Source of the DNA: an uncultured Erysipelotrichaceae bacterium
Lineage (GTDB): Bacteria > Bacillota_I > Bacilli_A > Erysipelotrichales > Erysipelotrichaceae
DNA: 42,116 nt
Direction of reading: 5' to 3'
NCBI GenBank assembly: GCA_946537255.1
Contig: CAMNFS010000012.1
Coordinates: 1 to 42,116, forward strand
The translations under genes were made by a program, and so were the position numbers. A model generated the notes under the pieces. It did not search any database, was not told the origin of the DNA, and saw nothing but the letters and a program-made list of their open reading frames with translations. Positions 30,834-40,250 of the stretch are shown one piece after another; positions within the stretch are counted from its first letter, which is position 1, and the number at the start of each line of letters is the position of its first letter.

Positions 30834-33800
30834 ATGAGACGACTCAGAAATCTATGTTTTGCATGTCTGTTCAGTTTCTCTCTGTTTACGGTTCCGCTTG
30901 TTTCAGAGGAAACGGAGCCTGAAGCGTCAGAGACAGCAGTGGAAGAAAGAGAAGCGGATCCGGAAGAAATGACGGAGGAAAGTGAGGGACCCGCAGAATC
31001 CGAAGAAGATGAATCAACCCACATGAAGGAAGAGACTCCGGAGGAAACTGCCGAACTCATTCTGCCTGAGGAATCAGAATGCAAGGAAGAACCTGTGGAA
31101 GAACCTCCTTCTGAAACGGAGGAAGTCCCATCGGGCCTGATTCTGAATGCTATGGAGGAAGCGGATTACGGAGAAACAGATTCGATTGATCTTCATGAGA
31201 CCACGGCCCATGCGGCGGCCCGGATTCTGAAACAGGAGCTTTCAGAAGATGATTCTCTGATTCAGACGGATTCAGGCATGCTGGAATCACGGGGAAAAAT
31301 CGCTTCGTTTGATTCTGTGATCAATGAGGGATATACGGAATTCATCAAGCTGTATTTCATTCATGACCGTCCCGTGTACTGTGTGCAGCCGGAAGTGAAT
31401 CTGAAGCTGGTCAATGGAAAAGGAGGAGAGTATCAGGGCAGAACCTGGGACAGCATTGATACCGAGACAAGAACGCTGCTGAAGCGGATTTCCTACTTCG
31501 GATATGGATTTGAACCGATCGGTACCAGCAATGAAGCTTACGCCGGCACACAGCTTCTGATCTGGAAGGCAGTCTCTCCGCAGTACTTTGATTCCATCAA
31601 TCGGAGCCTGCATATGTGCCCCGGCATCCAGGCGGGGTTCAGCGCCTGCACCGTTGATCGGTCCGAACTGGATTCCATGATGAGCCGGATTATGCAGTAT
31701 GTGGAAAGCTATGATACGGTGCCGTCTTTTACGGAAACGGATGGGAGTCCGAAGTGTTATTCACTTTCCTGGAATGAGACTCTGGATCTTGAGGACAGCA
31801 AAGGGGTGCTTTCGTGGTTTGAAGAGGACAGTGAGGAAAGCCATGAGGGTATGGAACTCGAGGTCAGGGACAGCCATCTTCTGGCGCGGATTACTTCGCT
31901 TTCCTGTGACGGTAAGGAACAGGAAAACGGGAAGGTGCTGACCTTCCGCAGAAAAAAGGAACAATGGGAGAACATGCAGAACGGACTGCTTCTGTATGAG
32001 CAGAAAGATCAGCAGAAGCTGATGGCCGCAACCGGAGAGGACCCGGTTCCCCTGTACCGGATCGCGCTTCGTCTGAAAACCGGAGATGTACGTATTCTCA
32101 AGATGGATGAATATGGAAACAGCAGAGACGGGATGAAGGGGACCTCATTTGTGCTTGGCTGGAGAGAGGATCCGGAGGGAAGAATGGGTCCGGATCCGGA
32201 TGGGACCAGCGGGCCGTCAGAAACCTACGGGCTCCGCTATCCTCTGTGTAAAGACAACGGCGAGATCCGTGTTTTTGAGACAGACGCGGATGGATTCGTC
32301 CGCATTGAAGGACTTCCGGCGGAAACGGAGTGGTGGCTGAAAGAGATCACGGCCGGAGAAGGCTGTCAGAAGGAGACGTCTTCCAGTCTTCTGAAAGTCG
32401 GAGAAGACGGACAGTGTCTGGAATACTCTTTTGTCAACCGGCTGAGGAATCTGAACCTGGAGATTTCCAAGCAGGATGAGGAAACTGCCGGTGAGAAATT
32501 AAACGAGGCCGCCTTTGTCATCTATGAAACCGGAGAGAATCTGAACCTTTCAAAGAGATTCTTGGAAACCGGCCTGTCGCTCAGAAAGCAGGAAGAGGGT
32601 CCGGATCTTTCTTTCAGACAGCTGAAGGAATACAGCAGCCTGAAGGAAGGGGACAGGTTTGCGTTCGATGGATGGATCTTTGAAATCGATGAGATCCGCG
32701 GGGATACGTTCTTTCTCACCGCCCACCGGAAAGAGGATCCGCCTTCCTGTGTCTTCAGCCGCTACAGCCTTCCGAAGGATCTGAAGACAGGCGCGCAGCG
32801 TACCATTGTCATGACAGAACACATGCACGCAGGTAATGCCGACACCGAAGAGGTTCTCCTGAGGGTCGATGACATAAAACCAGCAGATGAAAAGACGACT
32901 GTCAAAGTAACATGGCAGTCCGCCGGGCAGAAAGGAAGTCAGACCGTGGATCTTTCGGAAGCTGCCCCGGTTTATTCTGATATTCCGGATGCGGCGCGTC
33001 TGAAGGAAGGGGATACCTTCACACTGTTTTATCCAAGATGGAATGAGGAAGGAAAGCCGGAAACCGGTGAGCAGACTTTCCGCATGATTACAAATGGCCC
33101 GCATATGGTAAAGGCGGAAAGTGAAGGAAAGGAGTATCTGATTGCGGCTCCGGATTGGATATCAGAACCGGATCTGCCTGAAAAAGGTTATTCCGACCGT
33201 TCGGTTCAATTGCTTTCCACGGCATCTTCCGTGTATGAAATCAGCGACTCCCGCGGCAACAGATACCGGTTGAGCAAGGAAGGAACAGAGGTTCTCGAAG
33301 ACAGCGATCATGCCGCGTCCAGGGATCTTTGCTGGGGGGATCTTTCGGAAAACGGGCACGAGGCAGAAAGATGGAAGCCGGGAGAGACTTTTGAAAAAAC
33401 AGTGATGGAATCTGTTTCCATCCCATATGAAGGAGTCCAGCTGGCGGACCTCAGCGAAAAGGAACGTCTCAGTACGGCAGGTACAGTGATAGAACGGAAG
33501 GAAGCTCAGTATGCAGTCCTGCAGAATGACGGTATTTCCATCCGGATCGCCTTTGTGAAAGACGGCATTCCGTATGAAGCGGAACTGACGGATGCGCCGG
33601 TTTCAGAGGCTTATGCCCAAATCGGGACGGAAGTGCGGTTTACAGTGGAATCCTGTCTTCCGGGAACCATTCATGTGCTGGAAGACGACGGCCGATCCCG
33701 GCTGCTGTCCGTGTCGGATTCTTCCCCGATTGTGGAACAGTATCTGAATTGGAAAAAGGAAATGGTACCGGAAGAGGCGGAGAGGGAAAACTTTTCAGCG

Positions 33801-36629
33801 GAAGAGGAACATGATCTGAGGGCAGGGGATTCCTTTGAGCGGAATGGAAGGACGTATGCAGTACTTGAGAAAGGGGAAGAAACCGTCCTGATCTATCCAT
33901 GGGAAGAAGACGCTCCGCTTTCCCCTCAGCAGATCAGAAATCTTTCCGAAACCATGCCGGAATGGACAGAAAGAAAGGAATCCATGCCGGGGTATACCGC
34001 CTGGAAGATCTCCGACGGCGAAAAAACATGGACCTATATCGAGGAACGGATTACTTCTGATTCAGAGCATTCAAAGAGCCTGCGTATGAGTGTCAGAAAA
34101 CCCTCAGAAGTGCTCTATGAAGAAGTTGATGCGGCTAGATACGGACCGAAGAAGCCTGGTCAGCATGTTTCCCTGGATGGAAAGCAGTATGAAATTGTTC
34201 AAATGCGGCAGACAGAAAGCGGACCGGAATATGAGATAAGGAACAAAGAAGGAACAGTATTCCGGATTCCGGATGAAAACGGGCTGCAGATTCCGCTGAC
34301 GATTGAGCAGATCGAGTCGCTTCCCTGCGATCTGTGTCCGGGCGATATTCTTTTCATTCAGAAGGAAGCCTATCAGATCCTGCAGGTACAGACAGAAAAG
34401 GGCTATGGGCAGGTCCTGCAGCTTCTGCGGCAGAAGGATCAGAAAAGGATGACTGTTTCTGAGCATCCGGATCCTGGCCGGATGGAAACCGAAACCATTC
34501 TTGTGATCCGTACCGGGGAAATCCGGAATCTGAACCCTGCTGAAGGCGGCAGTTACCGTCTCCGCACGCCGAATCCCCATGTAAGTCTTCAGTCGGAAAA
34601 CGGCGGCTGGACGATCCGGTCGGATGCCAATACCTGCGCAGTCCTTGAGGAGCGGGACAGAGAAGGTGAGATGACTGCCAGTCGCCGCATTGTTTTCTCA
34701 GAGTCAGAACAGGAAGGAGAATGGAACGTCCTTCCGGTATTTGCCGGCAGAACAGGACATCCGTATCTTCGGTTAGAAGGAAGGACCCGTTCCCTTCTGC
34801 CGATGGCGGGAGCGGAGGTGATTCTGTACAGCGATGAGGCCATGCGGAAAGAGGTTCTGAAAAAAACAAGTGACAGCTATGGAAGTGTGGATCTTTCGGA
34901 ACTGGAAAGCGGAACGTACTGGTATCTCGATCCTGAAAGCCTTGAAAAGCGCACGGTCAGTGTGGAGAGTGAATCGCTTCGAAAAGGAATCCTGCGGATG
35001 GAAGGGCTGAAATGGGGCAGAACCTATCTTGCGCTTGAGACCGAACTTCCGGATGGATATGACTATGGAAACGGGGAGGCAATGCATCTTGTTTCATTGA
35101 CTCCGGAAAAAGAAACAGAAACCGTGCATAAGGTGATCGGCAACCAGCTGAGAAGACTTACCGTCTCAGTTCTGAAAGTGGACCAGGACCAGCATCGGAT
35201 CCCTCTGAGCAACGCGTGGTTTACGGCGGAAGATGTGACGGATCTGGAAATGCGGGAAATAGATAGAGAGGATCATCCGGATTCATACCCGGTGACGCTT
35301 GAGGATATTCCAACCGGACTCCGTGCGGGGGACACGTTTGCGGTCTGGCCGGACAAAGTGAATGGAAGAAGGAACCACTGGCGGATTGAAACCGTGTCAG
35401 AGGAAGGAGCGGTGATATCGCTGATGGAGGATGGAGCGTTTGAGAGACGGTTCACTGTGCCGGTTCAGGGATATTCCGAGCATTCCCCCATGCTTTACAT
35501 CGACATCGTTCATGCCGTGGGAACACCGAAAGAGAAGACGGTTTTTGAGACAGTGGAAAAGGAGGATCCCTCCTCCATCCGGTTCTATCGGATCCTTTCC
35601 ATGGAAACCGGTCCGGTACAGGATGTTTTCGGACATCCGACAGAAGAAACAGGAATCATCCGAGCGGCGGTTGAGGATATCACTGACAGCAGTCATATTC
35701 CGATCATCCTGAAGGAACATGATCCCGCAGATCCGGTCGGAAACAGACTCATCGGTGAATATCTTTCCGGAGGACTGATTGTCCGCAAGGACAAGGAGGC
35801 ATCTCAGCTTCCAGTCAGTTTTGAGCAGCTGCTTGCGGCGGGAATCAGAGAAAAAGGAGAAACGATCCGGGTGCCGATGCGGCATATTGCGGACATGCCG
35901 GATTACGGCATGGTGCGCAAGGCGGCGGACAGCGGCCGAAGCGAACTGACCTATGGGATCGTATGGAATATTTCAAAAGAAGAGGATGGGTCCTGCTGGA
36001 TTGAAGCGAAGGGACAGAGTTTCTGGATCATGAAAGGAACGAGACCGGGAGCGATCGAGTGGATGGAAGAGGGTCTGCTGAAGGTGATTTCCTGTGAGAA
36101 GGAAGCTGGTCAGGTGAAGGCATACACGCTGGCGGATCCGAATGGCAATACCTGGTTTGTTTCCGGAGAGACAGCCCGTAAAACGGTGCGCACAGGAAGA
36201 TGCGGTGTGGAAGTGACAGTGACGTCCAGGGACAGCGGGATGGTGTTTCATGGATACACCGGAAGGGATGGAAGAGTGGTTTTCAGGGATCTGCCGGATG
36301 GAGATTACACGATTGAATCAGAAGGAACTGTTTCCGCTGCTCATACCGAGAAAGGAATGATCTTTCTCTCATCCGTTCCATATGGACATCTGATCCGGAT
36401 CTGTGAAACCAAATCACCGCTTGGGTATCTGCGCGGCAATGCCTGCGCAGTTCTTCAGCCAATGAGTGAATACGGAACGGATACAGTGACAAATACCCGC
36501 ACAAACAAAAAGACGACTGCCAGGGAAGAGGAGGTGCGAAGAATAGTGAAAATCAGAAAAATGGGAGATTCGATTCCGATCCGCTGGCTGATTTTTGATG
36601 AAGAAATGAATCGGAGGATGACCGTATGA
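30834..36629 (+). CDS. Giant secreted thioester-domain adhesin with SpaA-like and novel 'GD-x-F' modules
   Basis: The 1931-residue protein has a signal peptide (about 1-23) and a Glu-rich spacer (about 24-100). An N-terminal thioester domain follows, with Cys183 in VYCVQPEV and Gln240 in AGTQLLIWKA; such domains bind host proteins covalently. SpaA/CNA-B-like folds are seen around 415-505, 540-565, 1311-1402, 1443-1466 and 1790-1870. Between them are at least six beta-rich modules with a core like L-K/R-x-G-D-x-F followed by a Y/W-x-I/V strand, starting near 603, 723, 849, 996, 1107 and 1496. I do not recognise this module. The C-terminus reads IRKMGDSIPIRWLIF then a charged end: no LPXTG and no membrane helix. 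AAGGAGG precedes the ATG by six bases. The sortase gene overlaps the stop. Confidence 0.85.
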   Translation: MRRLRNLCFACLFSFSLFTVPLVSEETEPEASETAVEEREADPEEMTEESEGPAESEEDESTHMKEETPEETAELILPEESECKEEPVEEPPSETEEVPSGLILNAMEEADYGETDSIDLHETTAHAAARILKQELSEDDSLIQTDSGMLESRGKIASFDSVINEGYTEFIKLYFIHDRPVYCVQPEVNLKLVNGKGGEYQGRTWDSIDTETRTLLKRISYFGYGFEPIGTSNEAYAGTQLLIWKAVSPQYFDSINRSLHMCPGIQAGFSACTVDRSELDSMMSRIMQYVESYDTVPSFTETDGSPKCYSLSWNETLDLEDSKGVLSWFEEDSEESHEGMELEVRDSHLLARITSLSCDGKEQENGKVLTFRRKKEQWENMQNGLLLYEQKDQQKLMAATGEDPVPLYRIALRLKTGDVRILKMDEYGNSRDGMKGTSFVLGWREDPEGRMGPDPDGTSGPSETYGLRYPLCKDNGEIRVFETDADGFVRIEGLPAETEWWLKEITAGEGCQKETSSSLLKVGEDGQCLEYSFVNRLRNLNLEISKQDEETAGEKLNEAAFVIYETGENLNLSKRFLETGLSLRKQEEGPDLSFRQLKEYSSLKEGDRFAFDGWIFEIDEIRGDTFFLTAHRKEDPPSCVFSRYSLPKDLKTGAQRTIVMTEHMHAGNADTEEVLLRVDDIKPADEKTTVKVTWQSAGQKGSQTVDLSEAAPVYSDIPDAARLKEGDTFTLFYPRWNEEGKPETGEQTFRMITNGPHMVKAESEGKEYLIAAPDWISEPDLPEKGYSDRSVQLLSTASSVYEISDSRGNRYRLSKEGTEVLEDSDHAASRDLCWGDLSENGHEAERWKPGETFEKTVMESVSIPYEGVQLADLSEKERLSTAGTVIERKEAQYAVLQNDGISIRIAFVKDGIPYEAELTDAPVSEAYAQIGTEVRFTVESCLPGTIHVLEDDGRSRLLSVSDSSPIVEQYLNWKKEMVPEEAERENFSAEEEHDLRAGDSFERNGRTYAVLEKGEETVLIYPWEEDAPLSPQQIRNLSETMPEWTERKESMPGYTAWKISDGEKTWTYIEERITSDSEHSKSLRMSVRKPSEVLYEEVDAARYGPKKPGQHVSLDGKQYEIVQMRQTESGPEYEIRNKEGTVFRIPDENGLQIPLTIEQIESLPCDLCPGDILFIQKEAYQILQVQTEKGYGQVLQLLRQKDQKRMTVSEHPDPGRMETETILVIRTGEIRNLNPAEGGSYRLRTPNPHVSLQSENGGWTIRSDANTCAVLEERDREGEMTASRRIVFSESEQEGEWNVLPVFAGRTGHPYLRLEGRTRSLLPMAGAEVILYSDEAMRKEVLKKTSDSYGSVDLSELESGTYWYLDPESLEKRTVSVESESLRKGILRMEGLKWGRTYLALETELPDGYDYGNGEAMHLVSLTPEKETETVHKVIGNQLRRLTVSVLKVDQDQHRIPLSNAWFTAEDVTDLEMREIDREDHPDSYPVTLEDIPTGLRAGDTFAVWPDKVNGRRNHWRIETVSEEGAVISLMEDGAFERRFTVPVQGYSEHSPMLYIDIVHAVGTPKEKTVFETVEKEDPSSIRFYRILSMETGPVQDVFGHPTEETGIIRAAVEDITDSSHIPIILKEHDPADPVGNRLIGEYLSGGLIVRKDKEASQLPVSFEQLLAAGIREKGETIRVPMRHIADMPDYGMVRKAADSGRSELTYGIVWNISKEEDGSCWIEAKGQSFWIMKGTRPGAIEWMEEGLLKVISCEKEAGQVKAYTLADPNGNTWFVSGETARKTVRTGRCGVEVTVTSRDSGMVFHGYTGRDGRVVFRDLPDGDYTIESEGTVSAAHTEKGMIFLSSVPYGHLIRICETKSPLGYLRGNACAVLQPMSEYGTDTVTNTRTNKKTTAREEEVRRIVKIRKMGDSIPIRWLIFDEEMNRRMTV

Positions 36630-37342
36630 AGCGGATGATTCCTGTCTTCGCGGTGAGTGGAGCGGTTCTTGCGGCGGCGATCATCTTCGGCCTGATGAAA
36701 CAGCCTGGGCCGGCGGCGGAACTTGTGCACGCGGAAGTAAGCCGTTCCCAGGAATATGTCAGTGAACTGCAGGAGGAGGCAATGAATCTGAAGGCATGGC
36801 AGAAAATCAATCCGGATGTGAAGTATGTTCTGACCTTTCCGGATGAGGAGAGAAAACGAACGATCCCGGTGCTTGCGACACCGTCGGTATCCTACGTCAT
36901 GAAACACAATATCCGCAATGAGTATGACACGATGGGTTCGGTATTCTGTGACCCATCCTTCGATGAACCGGAAAATCTAGTGATCTATGGGCACTCGAGT
37001 CAGACGAAAGACTGGAATTTCACATTTTTCCGAAACTATGCGGATCCGCAGTACTATCGCAGTCATCCTTCGATTCTTCTGGAAAGTGAAAGCGGAATCT
37101 GTCCATGCCGGATTGTGTCTCTGGCCAGTTATGACATGGAAAAGGATGAGTATCTCGGCTGGGCGGACAGTACGCTTTCCGGCACGGAGGAGATCGCTGC
37201 GATGTTTCAGAACACGGTGGAAAACCTGATTCAGCATACCGACGGATTTGTATATCACGGCGGCGGAATCGTGACGCTGGTTACCTGTGATATGAATCAG
37301 AATGATACCCGGTATGTGATTCAGGCGATGAGGGAAATGTGA
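36626..37342 (+). CDS. srtB: Class B sortase
   Basis: Sortases are membrane transpeptidases that link surface proteins to the cell wall or to each other. The 238-residue protein has an N-terminal signal anchor (about 5-24). The sortase triad is present: His123 in VIYGHSS, Cys221 in TLVTCDMNQNDTR and Arg229. The long helix before the barrel and the GHSS and TLxTC-x7-R forms point to class B. GGAGG lies eight bases upstream. The ATGA overlap with the adhesin gene makes that protein the likely partner, though it has no classical signal. Next gene begins 14 bases after the stop. Confidence 0.93.
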   Translation: MKRMIPVFAVSGAVLAAAIIFGLMKQPGPAAELVHAEVSRSQEYVSELQEEAMNLKAWQKINPDVKYVLTFPDEERKRTIPVLATPSVSYVMKHNIRNEYDTMGSVFCDPSFDEPENLVIYGHSSQTKDWNFTFFRNYADPQYYRSHPSILLESESGICPCRIVSLASYDMEKDEYLGWADSTLSGTEEIAAMFQNTVENLIQHTDGFVYHGGGIVTLVTCDMNQNDTRYVIQAMREM

Positions 37343-37356
37343 TGGAGGAACTGTAC

Positions 37357-38424
37357 ATGAACGGTCCGACCTTCCTTCAGAAAAAAGAGGTTGAGGAAGG
37401 AAAAAAAGCAGGACTGCGGCCGGATCAGATTGCGGTATACTCCCGGCCGGGACTGAATTTCAAGCAGATGAAGGTACTGCGGGAGGCGATGGCGGATGGA
37501 CTCAGTACAGCGGATGCTGCTATGATCGGGCATCCATGGATCAGCGCAGAGACAATGAAGGAACTGATCGCGGAGATGAAAAGCGGGAAAAAGATCACTG
37601 TTCCGAAAAAGAAGAGACAATGGCGGAACTGGCTTCTTCCTGTCATGGCGTTTCTGTCCGTAACTGCCGCGGCTGTCTTTCTGATTCTGGAACAGCCGCC
37701 TTCCGTTCCGGTTCTGTCATTAAAGGCACGGGAAATCCGGATCCCGTGCGGGATGCCGTTTGAACCCGGACAGTATGTGCAGACTGTTCCGACCGAAGGA
37801 TTTGAGCTGATTCTACCTGATTCCTTTGTGTGCAGAAAGCCGGAGACACGGCTGGTGATGTATGAACTGAAGGGGAAGAACTGTTCTGTCAGAAAGATCA
37901 TGCGGGTTGAGGCTGTGGATGACTCCGCTCCTGTCATAACACTCGCAAGGGATCGGACCGAGCTGCTGAAGGCGGCGAAATTCTCATGTCATGCTTTTGT
38001 GATGGCGGCGACAGACAATGTGGACGGGGATATCACCGGACGGGTTTCCTGCAGTGATGTTCTGGCGGATACGGAATCTCAGAAAGTGATCTACACCGTA
38101 AAGGATCGGGCCGGCAACACGGCAGAAGCCTTTCTTACGGTGCATTACGCAGACTATGGATCCGATACGACCGAACAGAAAGAAGAAGATGACAATCAGG
38201 AAGAAGTACAGAGAGAAAGCGGGAAAAAGAACAGGGAACCGGAAGTCATGCGGGCGCTGCCGGATGTTCCTTCTCCTTCTGAGCCAGTCTGGAATCAGCA
38301 GGAGTCTTTGAATGAAACGGAAGAGGAGTATGAGGAAGTTGTGTATACCGAAACGGTAGTTCAGGAACAGCCCGCGGGAGATGGCAGTACCTTGGTGGAA
38401 CACCATATCTCATCCTCTTCCTGA
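37357..38424 (+). CDS. Membrane protein with cytoplasmic helical repeats and an extracellular Ig-like domain
   Basis: The 355-residue protein has a cytoplasmic part (1-~88) with two related helical units (FKQMKVLREAMADGLS and AETMKELIAEMKSG), a type seen repeated in other gut Firmicute proteins. One transmembrane helix spans about 92-112. The extracellular part contains a DUF5011/HYR-like Ig fold (about 185-264) with ATDNVDGDITGRV and YTVKDRAGNTAEAF. An acidic low-complexity tail ends in SSSS. The second Met is used because GGAGG lies eight bases upstream of it. It shares a transcript with the adhesin and sortase and may hold or present the adhesin; that is inference. Confidence 0.75.
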   Translation: MNGPTFLQKKEVEEGKKAGLRPDQIAVYSRPGLNFKQMKVLREAMADGLSTADAAMIGHPWISAETMKELIAEMKSGKKITVPKKKRQWRNWLLPVMAFLSVTAAAVFLILEQPPSVPVLSLKAREIRIPCGMPFEPGQYVQTVPTEGFELILPDSFVCRKPETRLVMYELKGKNCSVRKIMRVEAVDDSAPVITLARDRTELLKAAKFSCHAFVMAATDNVDGDITGRVSCSDVLADTESQKVIYTVKDRAGNTAEAFLTVHYADYGSDTTEQKEEDDNQEEVQRESGKKNREPEVMRALPDVPSPSEPVWNQQESLNETEEEYEEVVYTETVVQEQPAGDGSTLVEHHISSSS

Positions 38425-38440
38425 AAACATGCAGGATTCT

Positions 38441-38465
38441 GAGGCGGAAATATTCCGTCTCTTTT
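38441..38465 (+). terminator. Terminator of the adhesin-sortase operon
   Basis: GAGGCGGAA (38441-38449) pairs with TTCCGTCTC (38453-38461), one G-T pair, three-base loop, then TTTT. Confidence 0.8.
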
Positions 38466-38471
38466 ATTCGA

Positions 38472-38498
38472 ACGAAAAAAGAGAGCCGGGCTCTCTTT
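38472..38498 (-). terminator. Terminator of trmD-P1 peptidase
   Basis: AAAGAGAGC (38478-38486) and GCTCTCTTT (38490-38498) form a 9-bp stem with a 3-base loop; the minus strand continues with T. It lies 13 bases after the peptidase stop. Confidence 0.8.
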
Positions 38499-38511
38499 GA
38501 AGAAGGAATAT

Positions 38512-39474
38512 TTACTTTGAGGCAAGGCCGGGGAGACCGAAAGCGGATTCGGCGTGGCGGGCCGCTCTTACGATCGCACGGGCAGTTACAAGAGATGCCA
38601 GTACTCCGACCGCGTTGATGTCCGTTCTGACTTTTCCGGAACTGACTGCGTAGATGGAATCGCCGTCAAACATGGTGTGCACGGGCCGGATTGCGCGGGC
38701 ATAGCCATTGTGTGCCATTCCGGCAATTTTGGTCAGCTCTGTCTTGGTGAAAATTCCATTGGTCAGAACCGCAGCGATCGTGGTGTTTTTCTGAAAGGAG
38801 TATACAGAGGACGAATCCGCTCCGGCAATGAAGATGTCCTCTTCATCGACGAAGGTTCCGTCCGGTCCCCGCATCCCGGCAACGATGGTTCCATCGTCCG
38901 GATCTGTGATATTTCCGAGCGGATTTGCGGCGACAACAGCTCCGACCTTCAGACTGCCGATCTGAACGGCAAAGGCACCGATTCCGGATTTCATGGCGGT
39001 TTCAATTCCGCCAAGCTTTCCGCAGCTTGCGCCGGTTCCTGCGCCATGATTTCCCTCACGGAAGTTTCCTGCATTCATGCATGCCTGATATCCGAGCGCT
39101 GCGTCCGGCCGGACATGTCTGTCTCCGACCGGAAGATCAAACAGACAGCTTGTGCATACGATTGGAACCGGTCCGTAATCCGTTGGGAATCCGATGTTTC
39201 TTTCTTCCAGATAGTTCATGACTCCATCCGCTGCCGCAAGCCCAAAAGCACTTCCGCCGCTCAGTAGTACGGCGTTGACGGCGTCATTTGCGGCGAGGGG
39301 ATTGAGGAGTGCCGATTCCCTGCTGGCCGGACCGCCGCCTCTTACATCAAGCCCGGCGGGACAGGGGGGATCCATCAGGATGACGGTACATCCGCTGCTT
39401 TCATATTCCGCGTTTCCAATTGAAAATCCTTCAATGTCCGTGATCGGGATTTCTTTCCAAGGTCTCTTTTTCAT
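38512..39474 (-). CDS. P1 family peptidase (DmpA/NylC-like)
   Basis: The 320-residue protein is of the P1 (S58) N-terminal-nucleophile family, whose members cleave themselves and act as aminopeptidases or oligoamide hydrolases. It has CPAGLDVRGGGPASRE, the glycine-rich LSGGSAFGLAAADGV, GAGTGASCGKLGG and the self-cleavage/nucleophile segment KNTTIAAVLTN (about 242-252). The nucleophile is probably a Thr of the TT pair. No signal peptide, so cytoplasmic. GAGGAG lies seven bases before the ATG. The start overlaps the end of trmD by 44 bp. The physiological substrate is unknown. Confidence 0.9.
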   Translation of the reverse strand: MKKRPWKEIPITDIEGFSIGNAEYESSGCTVILMDPPCPAGLDVRGGGPASRESALLNPLAANDAVNAVLLSGGSAFGLAAADGVMNYLEERNIGFPTDYGPVPIVCTSCLFDLPVGDRHVRPDAALGYQACMNAGNFREGNHGAGTGASCGKLGGIETAMKSGIGAFAVQIGSLKVGAVVAANPLGNITDPDDGTIVAGMRGPDGTFVDEEDIFIAGADSSSVYSFQKNTTIAAVLTNGIFTKTELTKIAGMAHNGYARAIRPVHTMFDGDSIYAVSSGKVRTDINAVGVLASLVTARAIVRAARHAESAFGLPGLASK

Positions 39475-40183
39475 TTCTGATCTCCTCTAAAATCGTTTTT
39501 TCTTCTTCCGTGAAAGTCCTTCCCTCCAAAAGGTCAGGCCGTACGGAAAGGGTCAGACGGAGCGATTCTCTGAGTTTCCATTTCCGGATCAGTTCCGCGT
39601 TTCCGCTGAGCAGAACATCCGGTACCTTTCGGCCGCGGAAGGTGCGCGGACGGGTGTACTGAGGGTATTCGAGAAGGCTGTTTTCAAACGACTCTTCCAT
39701 GGTGCTTTCAGAACGGATCGTTCCATCTAGAAGCCGCACAACAGAATCGATCACTGTCATGGCCGGAAGTTCTCCGCCGCTGAGCACGTAGTCACCGACG
39801 GAAATCACTTCATCTGCTTCATCAATAATCCGCTGGTCAAATCCTTCATAATGCCCGCAGAGCAGAATGATATCTTTCATCCCGGCAAGTTCCTTGGCCT
39901 TTGCCTGAGTGTAAGGAATGCCGGAAGGGGTCAGAGCTATGACGCGGCTGAGGGGACTTCGCACTTTGTCGAGGCATTGAAACACTGGCTCACAGCGAAT
40001 GATCATTCCCGGTCCGCCGCCGCAGGGGCTTTCATCAATATGTCGGAAACTGCCGTCCGCATACGCTCTGAAATCGATGATATTCAGCTCCAGAAGGTCT
40101 TTCTGAACCGCCCGCTTTACCAGCGGATGCAGGAAGAAGCTTTCAAACATCTCCGGAACCATGGTCAGTACAGTGATGATCAT
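39431..40183 (-). CDS. trmD: tRNA (guanine37-N1)-methyltransferase
   Basis: TrmD methylates G37 next to the anticodon with SAM, preventing frameshifts. The 250-residue protein shows the SPOUT/trefoil-knot landmarks: an N-terminal TVLTMVPEMFESF, DESPCGGGPGMII, LLCGHYEGFDQRI and SVGDYVLSGGELPAM, then a C-terminal helical domain with RPRTFRGRKVPDVLLSG. The ATG at 40183 is chosen because it aligns with the family start; an in-frame ATG 18 bases upstream exists and neither has a good ribosome site. Its usual partners rpsP, rimM and rplS are absent here; it is paired with a peptidase gene. Confidence 0.95.
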   Translation of the reverse strand: MIITVLTMVPEMFESFFLHPLVKRAVQKDLLELNIIDFRAYADGSFRHIDESPCGGGPGMIIRCEPVFQCLDKVRSPLSRVIALTPSGIPYTQAKAKELAGMKDIILLCGHYEGFDQRIIDEADEVISVGDYVLSGGELPAMTVIDSVVRLLDGTIRSESTMEESFENSLLEYPQYTRPRTFRGRKVPDVLLSGNAELIRKWKLRESLRLTLSVRPDLLEGRTFTEEEKTILEEIRNEKETLERNPDHGH

Positions 40184-40250
40184 GAGAAAATTATGATTCA
40201 TTTCGAGTGATTTGTCATGCGGATATGAGGAAACGCGGTGTACGGATGCC

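Noticed and set aside
32440-36470. CRISPR or DNA-level tandem repeat in the adhesin gene
   Set aside because: The module copies match only as loose protein patterns at irregular spacing, with no repeated DNA units.
36480-36560. Classical LPXTG or NPQTN sorting motif in the adhesin
   Set aside because: Neither motif is present; only the degenerate IRKMGDS, without a following hydrophobic helix.
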